DNA from: Desulfovibrio sp. TomC
GTDB lineage: Bacteria; Desulfobacterota; Desulfovibrionia; Desulfovibrionales; Desulfovibrionaceae
Length of the DNA stretch: 64,000 nt
Reading direction: 5' to 3'
Assembly: GCF_000801335.2 (NCBI RefSeq)
Contig: NZ_JSEH01000018.1
Coordinates: 51,130 to 115,129, forward strand
Part shown: positions 1 to 8,567 of the stretch, one piece after another
Layout: each line of letters opens with the position of its first letter
Position numbering within the stretch: the stretch's first letter is position 1
Notes under the pieces: model-generated
The model's database searches: none
What the model saw: only the letters and a program-made list of their open reading frames with translations
What the model was told of the DNA's origin: nothing
Program-made: the position numbers and the translations under genes

Positions 1-2267
1 CGCCGGAGACCGAAAAACCCACCTCCGAAGACCTCTTCGAGATGGGCACGGTCAGTAAGATCCTGCAGATGCTGCGCCTGCCCGACGGCACCATCAAGGT
101 GCTTTTCGAAGGCCTGTACCGGGCCGAGTGGGAATCCGAGACCATGACTATGGGCGAGGACGCCAATTATCCCATGGTCACCGTGCGCCGGGTGCCGGAA
201 GAGGAGACCCATGGTCCCGAATCCGATGCCCTGATCCGGGCCACCCAGGAGTCGCTCGAGCACTACGGCCGCATCAACAAGAAGCTGGCCCCGGAAACCA
301 TCCTGGCCATCAATTCCATCACGTCCCCGGGCCGTTTGGCCGATGCGGTGATGCCGCATCTCAAGGTGGACTACATCAAAAAGCAGGGCGTGCTCGAAGA
401 GCTCGAACCCATGCGCCGTCTGGAAGAGACCTATGCCTTCCTCCAGGGCGAAATCGAAATCTCCTCCATCGAAAAGCGGATCAAAAACCGCGTCAAGCAG
501 CAGATGGAGAAGAACCAGAAAGAGTACTATTTAAACGAGCAGATCAAGGCCATCAACAAAGAGATGGGCCGCGAGGACGATCCTGCCGCCGAGGCCGTTG
601 AATTCGAAAAACGCCTCGAAGAAAAGAACATGCCCGAAGAGGCCCGGGAAAAGACCCTGCGCGAGATCAAAAAACTGCGCCAGATCCCGCCGTCTTCGGC
701 CGAATACACGGTTGTGCGCAACTACGTGGAATGGATTCTCGATCTGCCCTGGCAGGTCTACCAGGACACCGATCTGGACATTCTGGCGGCCGAGAAGATC
801 CTCAACACCGACCACTATGGCCTGGACAAACCCAAGGAGCGCATCCTTGAGTTCCTGGCCGTGCAAAAGCTCGTGGACCGCATCAAGGGTCCCATCCTGT
901 GTCTGGTCGGTCCTCCGGGCGTCGGCAAGACGTCGTTGGCCAAGTCCATTGCCCGGGCCATGGGCCGGGAATTCGTGCGTCTGTCGCTTGGCGGCGTGCG
1001 GGATGAAGCCGAGATTCGCGGCCATCGCCGCACCTATGTTGGGGCGTTGCCGGGTAAGATCATCCAGTCGCTCAAGCGCGTGAAGTTCAACAACCCGGTC
1101 TTTTGCCTGGACGAAGTGGACAAGATGAGCACGGACTTTAGGGGCGATCCGTCTTCGGCCCTGCTCGAAGTGCTCGATCCTGAGCAGAACTACGCCTACA
1201 ACGACCACTATCTTGATCTGGACTATGACCTGTCCAAGATCTTTTTCATCACCACGGCCAATTCCCTGCACTCGATCCCGCTGCCGCTGCAGGACCGCAT
1301 GGAGATCATCCGCATCCCGGGCTATCTCGAAACCGAGAAGGCGGAGATTGGCAGCCGTTTCCTGTTGCCGAAAAATATCGAACAGCACGGCTTGACCCCG
1401 GACAACATGACCCTGACCGACGACGCCCTGCTGACCATGATCCGGCGCTATACCCGCGAGGCCGGCGTGCGCAATCTCGAACGCGAGATTGCCAGCGTGT
1501 GCCGCAAGGTGGCCAGAAAGCTCGTTGAAGGCAAGGAGTCGGAAGGGGGCTTTGAGATCAGTTCGGCCAATCTCGAATCCTACCTCGGCGTGCCCAAGCA
1601 TCGCCACGGCGAGATGGAGCCGTTGCCCAAGGTCGGGTTGTGCACCGGCATGGCCTACACCGAGGTCGGCGGCGAACTGCTCATGGTCGAAGCGGCCATT
1701 ATGCCCGGCACGGGCAAGGTGGAAATCACCGGCAAGCTCGGCGACGTCATGCAGGAGTCGGCCCGGGCGGCGCTGTCCTACCTGCGCTCCCGCTCCGGGC
1801 TCTATGGCCTTAAGTCCGATTTCCACAAGGAAATCGACATGCACATCCACGTGCCCGAGGGCGCCATTCCCAAAGACGGCCCGTCGGCCGGCATTACCCT
1901 GGCTACCACGGTCATTTCAGCCCTGCTCAACATTCCGGTGCGTAACGACATCGCCATGACCGGCGAGATCACCCTGCGGGGCCGGGTGCTGCCTATCGGC
2001 GGCCTTCGGGAGAAGCTCTTGGCCGCCCACCGCGGACTCATCCGCACGGTGCTCATCCCGGCCGAGAATGAAAAGGACCTCAAGGAAGTGCCTGAGGCCA
2101 TTCTCAAGGATATGGAGATCATCAAGGTCGAGAGCATGGACGAGGTGTTGTCCAAGGCCCTGGTGTGCGAGGGGCAGGCCCGGCTCTTCTGCGGCCGGGA
2201 CGAAAACGCCGCGCCCTTGTCCGAATCGCTGCTCAAGGAAGAATACCGCCTGGAACATCGGCACTAG
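1..2267 (+). CDS. lon: ATP-dependent protease Lon, 5' end outside window
   Basis: Cytoplasmic AAA+ serine protease that degrades misfolded and regulatory proteins. The frame is open from base 3 with no start codon, so the true start lies left of the window; about 754 codons are present against a usual length of roughly 800. In order: the end of the LON substrate-binding domain, a coiled-coil linker, Walker A GPPGVGKT (909-932), Walker B in [10 protein letters not shown] (near 1100-1130), and the proteolytic domain with KDGPSAG, whose catalytic Ser codon is 1884-1886. The partner Lys is in [10 protein letters not shown]. An ATG at 42 is an internal methionine of the LON domain. A strong terminator follows the stop, so lon ends its transcription unit. 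Identity is not in doubt. Confidence 0.98.
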   Translation, partial: PETEKPTSEDLFEMGTVSKILQMLRLPDGTIKVLFEGLYRAEWESETMTMGEDANYPMVTVRRVPEEETHGPESDALIRATQESLEHYGRINKKLAPETILAINSITSPGRLADAVMPHLKVDYIKKQGVLEELEPMRRLEETYAFLQGEIEISSIEKRIKNRVKQQMEKNQKEYYLNEQIKAINKEMGREDDPAAEAVEFEKRLEEKNMPEEAREKTLREIKKLRQIPPSSAEYTVVRNYVEWILDLPWQVYQDTDLDILAAEKILNTDHYGLDKPKERILEFLAVQKLVDRIKGPILCLVGPPGVGKTSLAKSIARAMGREFVRLSLGGVRDEAEIRGHRRTYVGALPGKIIQSLKRVKFNNPVFCLDEVDKMSTDFRGDPSSALLEVLDPEQNYAYNDHYLDLDYDLSKIFFITTANSLHSIPLPLQDRMEIIRIPGYLETEKAEIGSRFLLPKNIEQHGLTPDNMTLTDDALLTMIRRYTREAGVRNLEREIASVCRKVARKLVEGKESEGGFEISSANLESYLGVPKHRHGEMEPLPKVGLCTGMAYTEVGGELLMVEAAIMPGTGKVEITGKLGDVMQESARAALSYLRSRSGLYGLKSDFHKEIDMHIHVPEGAIPKDGPSAGITLATTVISALLNIPVRNDIAMTGEITLRGRVLPIGGLREKLLAAHRGLIRTVLIPAENEKDLKEVPEAILKDMEIIKVESMDEVLSKALVCEGQARLFCGRDENAAPLSESLLKEEYRLEHRH

Positions 2268-2314
2268 GCCATAAGCGGGCCTTGGGAGTGTCACTCCCGG
2301 ACGAAAAGATCACA

Positions 2315-2346
2315 AGCCGGGGCGGTTCGCCGTCCCGGCTTTTTTT
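2315..2346 (+). terminator. Rho-independent terminator of lon
   Basis: An 11-bp stem (2315-2325 with 2330-2340, one G-U type mismatch) closes a TTCG loop and runs into seven T residues (2340-2346). It lies 48 bases after the lon stop. The rest of the 2268-2528 gap shows no supportable gene. Confidence 0.88.
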
Positions 2347-2528
2347 GGAGCCAAGGCAAGGGGCGGGATCAGGCCGGGGACAGTATTGGGACGCTCCTGG
2401 CGTCGATACTCTGGCGAAATGCCGGTGAGACGGTGGCATAATCGACGACATCGACGGGATAGGGAAGGTCGGAGGCGGCCAAGAGTGGCCATATCCTGTC
2501 CCGGCCTAAACGCCTTCAGCCCGCGGCC

Positions 2529-3713
2529 TTAGTCGCCCGGCAATTCCAGCGGCGCATCGCTGTCCCCGTGGCCTTCGGGAGCGCGGCCCTGGGACTTGTC
2601 GTGCTCGGCCAGTTTCTGGCAGCGCAGGTTGCGCAGCCGTTCGCCTGAGATCGGCCCGCGCTGGCGCTGGCGGCCGGGCAGATGGACCGAGAGCATGACC
2701 TTGAGGTCCCGCTTGGCCAGGGGAAAGACGTCATGGCCGCTGTCGGCCCGGACCAATGCAAAAAGCGGTTCCACCATCTCGTGCTTGTGCAGCCAGGCGA
2801 GCATGTCGACCCGGGTGCCGGCCCGCAATTCCTCGTAGCGCGCTGCCTTCATGTGCAGTTTGGCCGCCGCCACCCCGGCCTCGCGAACCCGGTTGGGGAG
2901 CTTGAGCCTGCGGCCGACTTCCTCGGCAATGGCCACGCCCCGGTCGTCATGACCGTGATGGCGCGGCCATTCGCACTGGGGGGTGGCGATCTTGCCCAGG
3001 TCGTGGCACACGGCCATCCAGCCGGCCAGCGGTTCTCCAGCCAGCTTGTCCACCACCTTGAGCATGTGCTCAAAGATGCTGCCGTCATGGAATTCGGGCG
3101 GCCCGGCCGGGATGTGGCGGGCCGCTTCGAGTTCGGGCAGCCAGGGGAGCAGGCAGCCGGTTTCGGCCAGAAGCGAGAAGAAGCGCGAGGGCATGGGCGC
3201 ATCCAGGGCCTTTCGCACCTCCTGGGCCACCCGCTCGGCAAAAACATCGGACAGTGCGCCGCAAGCCGCAATCGCCCGCATTTGGGCGATAAGCTCCGGG
3301 TGGGGCGAAAAATCCGGCAGCGAGGCGGCAAACCGGGCCGCCCGGTAGACCCGCAGCGGATCGTCGAACATCGACATCTCGCCGCACGGGCGCAACAGCC
3401 GGTCGCGCAGATCGGCCAGGGCCAGGGGATGGAAATGCAACCGTCCGGCAATGTGCCGGGAATCGCCCATGGCCATGGCGTTTATGGTGAGGTCCCGGGC
3501 CAGCAGGTCCTCGTTGATGTCATCCCCGCGCGGCCAAGCATACTGGGCCGCGCCCAGCATGAAAACCGGAAAGGTCTTGCCGACTTGCCGTGCCCTTCGA
3601 TACCGTCTCACGAACGCTTCGGGCGTTGCGTCGACAATGAGGTAATCCTGGTCCACAACCGGCCGGCCGAGCAAAATATCGCGGACCGCGCCGCCTACGA
3701 GATACCGTTTCAT
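2529..3713 (-). CDS. cca: CCA-adding tRNA nucleotidyltransferase with HD domain
   Basis: Adds or repairs the 3'-CCA end of tRNA. The 394-aa product starts MKRYLVGGAVRD, the nucleotide-binding GG motif that opens the family, followed by DQD metal-binding acids near residue 22, the RDLTINAMA motif, and an HD phosphohydrolase-type domain with HDLGKIATP, as in the longer bacterial (gamma-type) enzymes. The ATG at 3713 was chosen because the family begins at MKRYLVGG and GGAG sits about 7 bases upstream; the frame is open 93 bases further but without family similarity. The gene is convergent with lon and divergent from the biotin ligase, with only 64 bases between the two starts. That short gap probably carries both promoters. 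Confidence 0.95.
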   Translation of the reverse strand: MKRYLVGGAVRDILLGRPVVDQDYLIVDATPEAFVRRYRRARQVGKTFPVFMLGAAQYAWPRGDDINEDLLARDLTINAMAMGDSRHIAGRLHFHPLALADLRDRLLRPCGEMSMFDDPLRVYRAARFAASLPDFSPHPELIAQMRAIAACGALSDVFAERVAQEVRKALDAPMPSRFFSLLAETGCLLPWLPELEAARHIPAGPPEFHDGSIFEHMLKVVDKLAGEPLAGWMAVCHDLGKIATPQCEWPRHHGHDDRGVAIAEEVGRRLKLPNRVREAGVAAAKLHMKAARYEELRAGTRVDMLAWLHKHEMVEPLFALVRADSGHDVFPLAKRDLKVMLSVHLPGRQRQRGPISGERLRNLRCQKLAEHDKSQGRAPEGHGDSDAPLELPGD

Positions 3714-3777
3714 GCTTAACTCCGGGGCGGACATTGGCCCAAAAACCTTGAAAAATCCAGGGGCACGGACCAAGGGA

Positions 3778-4725
3778 ATGCAAAACCCTTTTGCCGGCGG
3801 CGGCATCTGGCTGCGAACCTCGGGCGACGAGGCTTTGGCTGGACCGATTTCGCCTGAAAATTTAGCAAGTTGTCATCCTCTCTGGGCGGCTGACGTCGCC
3901 CGCCTTGCTCCCTGGCGCGAGGTGGAGCTTGGCCCGCAGTACGGGCCGGCGGCCGGGCGCTGGCTTGCGGCCCTGGGGCCGGGCGCGGCGGCGGCGAATG
4001 CCGTTTTGCTTGTCGGCCCGTGCACTTCGAGCCTGGACGTGGCCTGGGAATTGGCCGGGGCCGGGTGTCTGCCGCCTTTTGCCTCGGTGGTGGCCGTTTC
4101 CCAGAAACAGGGCCGGGGGCAGATGCGCCGGAACTGGATTTCACCGCCGGGGAATCTCTATGCCGCCCTGGCCTGGCCCGGGGCGACCGGCAATCTGGCG
4201 GCCATGGCCCCGGTGCTGGTGGGGGCCTGCCTGTCTGCCGCCCTGTACGACCGGGGGTTTCCCAGCCGGGTCAAGTGGCCAAACGACCTGCTGGCCGGGG
4301 ATCGGAAAATCGGCGGCATTCTGCTGGAAGAGCGGGCTGGACGAATCATGGCCGGAATCGGTATAAATTTCGCTAGTGCGCCCGATGCGGCGTTGCTTCG
4401 ACGGGATCATGCCGCGCCGGCCGCCAGTTTGCAGGTGTTTGGCGAGGTCCCGGGCGCGGTTACGCTGTGGAGCGAACTTGTGAAGTCTGGGCAAACCTGC
4501 TACCTCCAGTGCGTTGCGCTATCGGACACAAATGCCGTATCCCGTTTCGTTGAGCAGCACCTCGCATGGCTTGGCCGGGAAGTGTTTGTGCGTGAGAGCG
4601 AGACAGATGGTTTTCGGGCGCGGATCATTGGTTTGGCCGAGGACGGGGGACTTCGGCTGCGACATATCGATACCGGCCCAGGGCAGGATTTGACGCTTCA
4701 TAGCGGGAGTATATCCCTCCTTTGA
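3778..4725 (+). CDS. birA: Biotin-[acetyl-CoA-carboxylase] ligase
   Basis: Activates biotin as biotinyl-AMP and attaches it to the acceptor lysine of carboxylases. The 315-aa form has the biotin-loop motif GRGQMRRNW (family GRGRxGR.W), then KWPNDLL and KIGGILLE, and a small C-terminal SH3-like region. No N-terminal winged-helix DNA-binding domain is visible, so it is probably a ligase only and not a biotin repressor. The start is uncertain: ATG 3778 has AAGGG almost touching it, and an in-frame ATG at 3712 would add 22 residues and overlap the cca start. It lies 69 bases before the biotin-dependent carboxylase, which is its likely substrate. A few other biotin proteins elsewhere may also be served. 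Confidence 0.9.
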   Translation: MQNPFAGGGIWLRTSGDEALAGPISPENLASCHPLWAADVARLAPWREVELGPQYGPAAGRWLAALGPGAAAANAVLLVGPCTSSLDVAWELAGAGCLPPFASVVAVSQKQGRGQMRRNWISPPGNLYAALAWPGATGNLAAMAPVLVGACLSAALYDRGFPSRVKWPNDLLAGDRKIGGILLEERAGRIMAGIGINFASAPDAALLRRDHAAPAASLQVFGEVPGAVTLWSELVKSGQTCYLQCVALSDTNAVSRFVEQHLAWLGREVFVRESETDGFRARIIGLAEDGGLRLRHIDTGPGQDLTLHSGSISLL

Positions 4726-4794
4726 TACCGGCCCCCGCCGGATCGTCACTCTTTAAGCGAATGGACAGGTCGCCCCCAGGGGTCAGAGGACAGC

Positions 4795-7700
4795 ATGATC
4801 GCCAAGACGTTTCAGGAAGTGCTTTCCGAAGTTGAAGGAAAGAAGATTCTGGTCGCCAACCGGGGCATTTCCGCCCGGCGGGTTCTGCGTTCCATCCGTG
4901 AACGGCTTCGCGCCATCCCCGTACTCACCGTCACCGATGTGGACATGACGTCCCCGGCGACGGCCGGAGCCCACGAGCTCATCACCCTGGGGCCTGATCC
5001 CAGAGCCTATCTGGATATTGACGGCATCATTAAAAAAGCCAAAGCCCGCGGCGTCGTGGCCATCCATCCGGGCTGGGGCTTTGCCTCGGAAGACTGCGAA
5101 TTTCCCCGCAAGTGCGCCGAAGCCGGCATCCTTTTTATCGGCTCCTCGGCCGAGGCCATGAAGAGCCTTGGCAACAAGGTCGAAGCGCGCCAGCTGGCCA
5201 TGAACCTGGGCATCCCGGTGGTGCCCGGCTCCGAAGGCTCGGTGACCATTCCCGAAGCCCGGGAAATCGCCAAGAAGATTGGCTTCCCCATCATGCTCAA
5301 GGCCGAAGGCGGCGGCGGCGGCCGGGGCATCTACGAAATTTATTCCGAGGCCCAGCTCGAGTCGGCCTTTTCCAAGGCTTCGGCCATGGCCCAGGCCTCG
5401 TTTGGCAACCCGCATTTGTTCGTCGAAAAGCTTTTGACCAGCGTGCGCCACATCGAAATCCAGGTGGCCGGCGACCGCTTCGGCAATGTCTTCGCCTTTG
5501 ACGAGCGTGACTGCTCGGTGCAGCGCAACCACCAAAAGCTGGTGGAAATCACCCCGTCCCCCTGGCGCGGCATGACCGAAGAGTTGCGTCAGCGCCTCAA
5601 GGACTACGGCGAGCGGCTCGTGCGCGAGACCGGGTATTATTCCCTGGCCACCGTGGAATTTCTGGTCGACGCCGACGGCGAGCCGTACATGATCGAGGTC
5701 AATACCCGGCTGCAGGTGGAGCACGGCATCACCGAATGCCGCTACGGCGTGGACCTGGTCGAAGAGCAGATCAACATCGCCTTTGGCGGCAAGCTGCGCT
5801 TTAACTGCGCCGATACCCGGCCGCTGCTCCAGGCCATGCAGCTGCGCATCAACTGCGAGGACCCCAAACAGAATTTTGCCCCCAACGCCGGCACCGTTAC
5901 CCGCTACCTGTCCCCGGGCGGCCAGGGCATCCGGCTCGATTCCTGTCTGACGGCCGGCTACGAGTTCCCCACCCAGTACGATTCCGCTGGTGCGCTGCTC
6001 ATTTCCTACGGCCGCAACTGGCCCAAGGTTGTCTCGGTCATGGAACGGGCCCTTCGCGAGTACATCATCGGCGGTCTCAAAACGACCATCCCCTTCCATC
6101 GCCAGATTCTGCGCCATCAGGAATTTATCAAGGGCGATTTTGACACTAAGTTTATCAACCAGAATCCGTATCTGCTCAATTACCTCGACGAGGAGCCCGA
6201 AGCCCTGCGCCTGTCCTGGCTGGTGGCCGAGATTGCGGCCCGGGGCTACAATCCCCATGTCCAGCTGGGCCGGTACCGGGGCCGTGAAGACTATCGGCTG
6301 GGCCGGTTCTCCCCGCATTTGCCCGAAGTGGACCTGCGTTCCCCGGAAAATCCCTACCCGCGCGGCGACCGGCAGGCCGTGCTCGACATGGTGCGCGACT
6401 CCGGCAAAGTCCACTTTGTCGACACCACCACCCGCGACATCACCCAGTCCAACAGCGGCAACCGCTTCCGGCTGGCCGAGGACGAACTGGTCGGGCCGTA
6501 TCTCGACAATTGCTGCTTTTTCTCCCTGGAGAACGGCGGCGGCGCCCACTTCCACGTGGCCATGATGGCCAACATGACCTACCCCTTCACCGAGGCGGCC
6601 AAGTGGAACGAGTTTGCGCCCAAGACCATGAAGCAGCTCTTGATCCGCTCGACCAACGTGCTTGGCTACAAGCCCCAGCCGCGAAACCTGATGCGGCTGA
6701 CGGGCGAGATGATCTGCGAACACTACGACATCATCCGCTGCTTTGATTTCTTAAATCACATCGACAATATGTATCCGTTTGCCGAGGTCGCGCTGTCGCG
6801 TCCCGGCATCATCTTCGAGCCGGCCATCTCCCTGTCCTACGCCCGGGGCTTTGACGTGCCCCATTACTTGGGCGTGCTCGAGGCCATTCTCGACCAGATC
6901 GCCAAGGCTGGCGGCATGACCAAGGCCAAGGCCGCCCGAAGCATCATCCTGTGCCTCAAAGACATGGCCGGCATGTGTCCGCCGCGGTTTGTCAAGGCGC
7001 TCGTCACCGCCATCCGCAAGGCCTATCCGGACTTGGTCATCGACTACCATCGCCACTACACCGACGGCCTGTTCGTTCCGGCCGTGGGCGCGGCGGCCGA
7101 GGCTGGATGCCACATCGTGGACACGGCCATCGGCGCTTCGGTGCGCTGGTACGGCCAGGGCGAGGTGCTCTCCACCGCGGCCTACATCGAGGAAGACCTC
7201 GGCGTGCCCGTGGTCCTGACCAAGGAAAACAAGGACATGATCCGGGCCGCCAACTTCGTGCTCAAGCAGATCATGCCGTACTACGACCGCTATGCCGCCC
7301 CGTACTTCCAGGGCATTGATTACGATGTCGTGGAGCACGCCATGCCCGGCGGGGCCACCAGTTCGTCCCAGGAAGGGGCCATGAAGCAGGGCTATATCCA
7401 CTTGCTGCCCTATATGCTCAAATTCCTGGCCGGAACCCGCAAGATCGTGCGCTACCACGATGTCACGCCCGGCTCGCAAATCACCTGGAATACCGCGTTC
7501 CTGGCGGTCACCAGCGCCTACAAGGCCGGCGGCGAACGGGCCGTCAAGGACTTGCTTGAGGTGCTGGAGGTCGTGGCTGAGCACGCCGAAGAATGCCTGA
7601 CCCCGGCGGCCAAGGAAGACCGGCTTCTGCTGTACGCCAACTGCAACGACGCCTTCCGCAACCTGCTTTTGGGCAAGTTCGGCAAGATGCCGCTCGGGTT

Positions 7701-8490
7701 CCCGCCGAACTGGGTCTACGAGAGCGCTTTCGGGGCCGACTGGAAGCGGGCGATTGAGACGCGCACCGAGGATTCGCCGCTGGACGCCCTGGGCGAGATC
7801 GATATGGACGCCGAGATGACGGCGCTCACCAAGCAGCTTGGCCGTGAACCCTCCAACGAGGAGTTCGTGCTCTATCTCAATCATCCGGGCGATGCGCTCA
7901 AGACCATGGAATTTCGCAAGAAATTCGGCGACGCCAACAACCTGCCCCTGGATGTCTGGTTCGAGGGTCTGGAGCCGGGCGAAGAATTGACCTTCCTTGA
8001 CAGCCAGGACAAGCCCCATCACCTCTCGCTGCTTGACATCTCGCGGCCTGAAGCCAGCGGCTTGGCAACGGTACGCTATGTCCTGGATTCGGAAATCCTG
8101 AGCCATCAGGTCCAGGTCGCAGCGGCCCAGGGCGGTCCGGCCAGCAAGGTCGAAATGGCCGATCCCAATAATCCCTATCACGTGGGCGCCCCGGTTTCCG
8201 GCGACCTGTGGGTCATGCACGTCTCGCCCAACGACTACGTCAAAACCGGCGAGGAGCTGTTTAACATCTCCGTTATGAAGCAGGAAAAAACCGTGGCTGC
8301 GCCCATGGACGGCATTATCAAACGGGTGATCAAGAACGCTGATTACGCCAATGACCGCAAGATGGTTCCGGTCAAGGAAGGGGAGCTTCTGGTCGAACTG
8401 GGTCCCGTCACCAAGGACTGCCCAACCTGCCGTCAACCTGTAGGCGAAGATCATTACAAATTCTGTCCCAACTGCGGCCAGCAGGTGTAA
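4795..8490 (+). CDS. Divergent pyruvate carboxylase-like biotin enzyme with terminal zinc ribbon
   Basis: Predicted multidomain biotin carboxylase plus carboxyltransferase, 1231 aa (typical pyruvate carboxylase is near 1150). Residues about 15-470 are biotin carboxylase (ATP-grasp GGGGGRGI loop, ERDCSVQRNHQK, NTRLQVEH). Residues about 530-860 are an HMGL-like carboxyltransferase barrel with the conserved LKDMAG lysine, and the C-terminus carries a biotinyl domain. Several motifs differ from textbook enzymes: RDITQS for RDAHQS, HRHYTDG for HTHDTxG, a segment ASVRWYGQG where SMSGxTSQP is usual, and the biotin site is MKQ (Lys1162, codon 8278-8280) rather than MKM. The last 23 residues form a CxxC...CxxC zinc ribbon. 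Neighbours (biotin ligase before, PEP-synthase-like after) support a role at the pyruvate/oxaloacetate node, but the carboxyl acceptor is inferred. Confidence 0.9.
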   Translation: MIAKTFQEVLSEVEGKKILVANRGISARRVLRSIRERLRAIPVLTVTDVDMTSPATAGAHELITLGPDPRAYLDIDGIIKKAKARGVVAIHPGWGFASEDCEFPRKCAEAGILFIGSSAEAMKSLGNKVEARQLAMNLGIPVVPGSEGSVTIPEAREIAKKIGFPIMLKAEGGGGGRGIYEIYSEAQLESAFSKASAMAQASFGNPHLFVEKLLTSVRHIEIQVAGDRFGNVFAFDERDCSVQRNHQKLVEITPSPWRGMTEELRQRLKDYGERLVRETGYYSLATVEFLVDADGEPYMIEVNTRLQVEHGITECRYGVDLVEEQINIAFGGKLRFNCADTRPLLQAMQLRINCEDPKQNFAPNAGTVTRYLSPGGQGIRLDSCLTAGYEFPTQYDSAGALLISYGRNWPKVVSVMERALREYIIGGLKTTIPFHRQILRHQEFIKGDFDTKFINQNPYLLNYLDEEPEALRLSWLVAEIAARGYNPHVQLGRYRGREDYRLGRFSPHLPEVDLRSPENPYPRGDRQAVLDMVRDSGKVHFVDTTTRDITQSNSGNRFRLAEDELVGPYLDNCCFFSLENGGGAHFHVAMMANMTYPFTEAAKWNEFAPKTMKQLLIRSTNVLGYKPQPRNLMRLTGEMICEHYDIIRCFDFLNHIDNMYPFAEVALSRPGIIFEPAISLSYARGFDVPHYLGVLEAILDQIAKAGGMTKAKAARSIILCLKDMAGMCPPRFVKALVTAIRKAYPDLVIDYHRHYTDGLFVPAVGAAAEAGCHIVDTAIGASVRWYGQGEVLSTAAYIEEDLGVPVVLTKENKDMIRAANFVLKQIMPYYDRYAAPYFQGIDYDVVEHAMPGGATSSSQEGAMKQGYIHLLPYMLKFLAGTRKIVRYHDVTPGSQITWNTAFLAVTSAYKAGGERAVKDLLEVLEVVAEHAEECLTPAAKEDRLLLYANCNDAFRNLLLGKFGKMPLGFPPNWVYESAFGADWKRAIETRTEDSPLDALGEIDMDAEMTALTKQLGREPSNEEFVLYLNHPGDALKTMEFRKKFGDANNLPLDVWFEGLEPGEELTFLDSQDKPHHLSLLDISRPEASGLATVRYVLDSEILSHQVQVAAAQGGPASKVEMADPNNPYHVGAPVSGDLWVMHVSPNDYVKTGEELFNISVMKQEKTVAAPMDGIIKRVIKNADYANDRKMVPVKEGELLVELGPVTKDCPTCRQPVGEDHYKFCPNCGQQV

Positions 8491-8567
8491 ATTTCACCAC
8501 GAACGTGTTAACGGTGGCCGGCCAAGACGATCCGGACCACCGAGCCTGGAGAGACAAGGAGGGGACA

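Noticed and set aside
42..44. ATG at base 42 as the lon start
   Set aside because: The same frame is open to the window edge and upstream residues fit the LON domain, so it is an internal methionine.
4783..6723. 646-codon open frame antisense to the carboxylase
   Set aside because: It is a GC-rich shadow frame; its translation has no recognisable domain and the plus strand encodes conserved motifs throughout.
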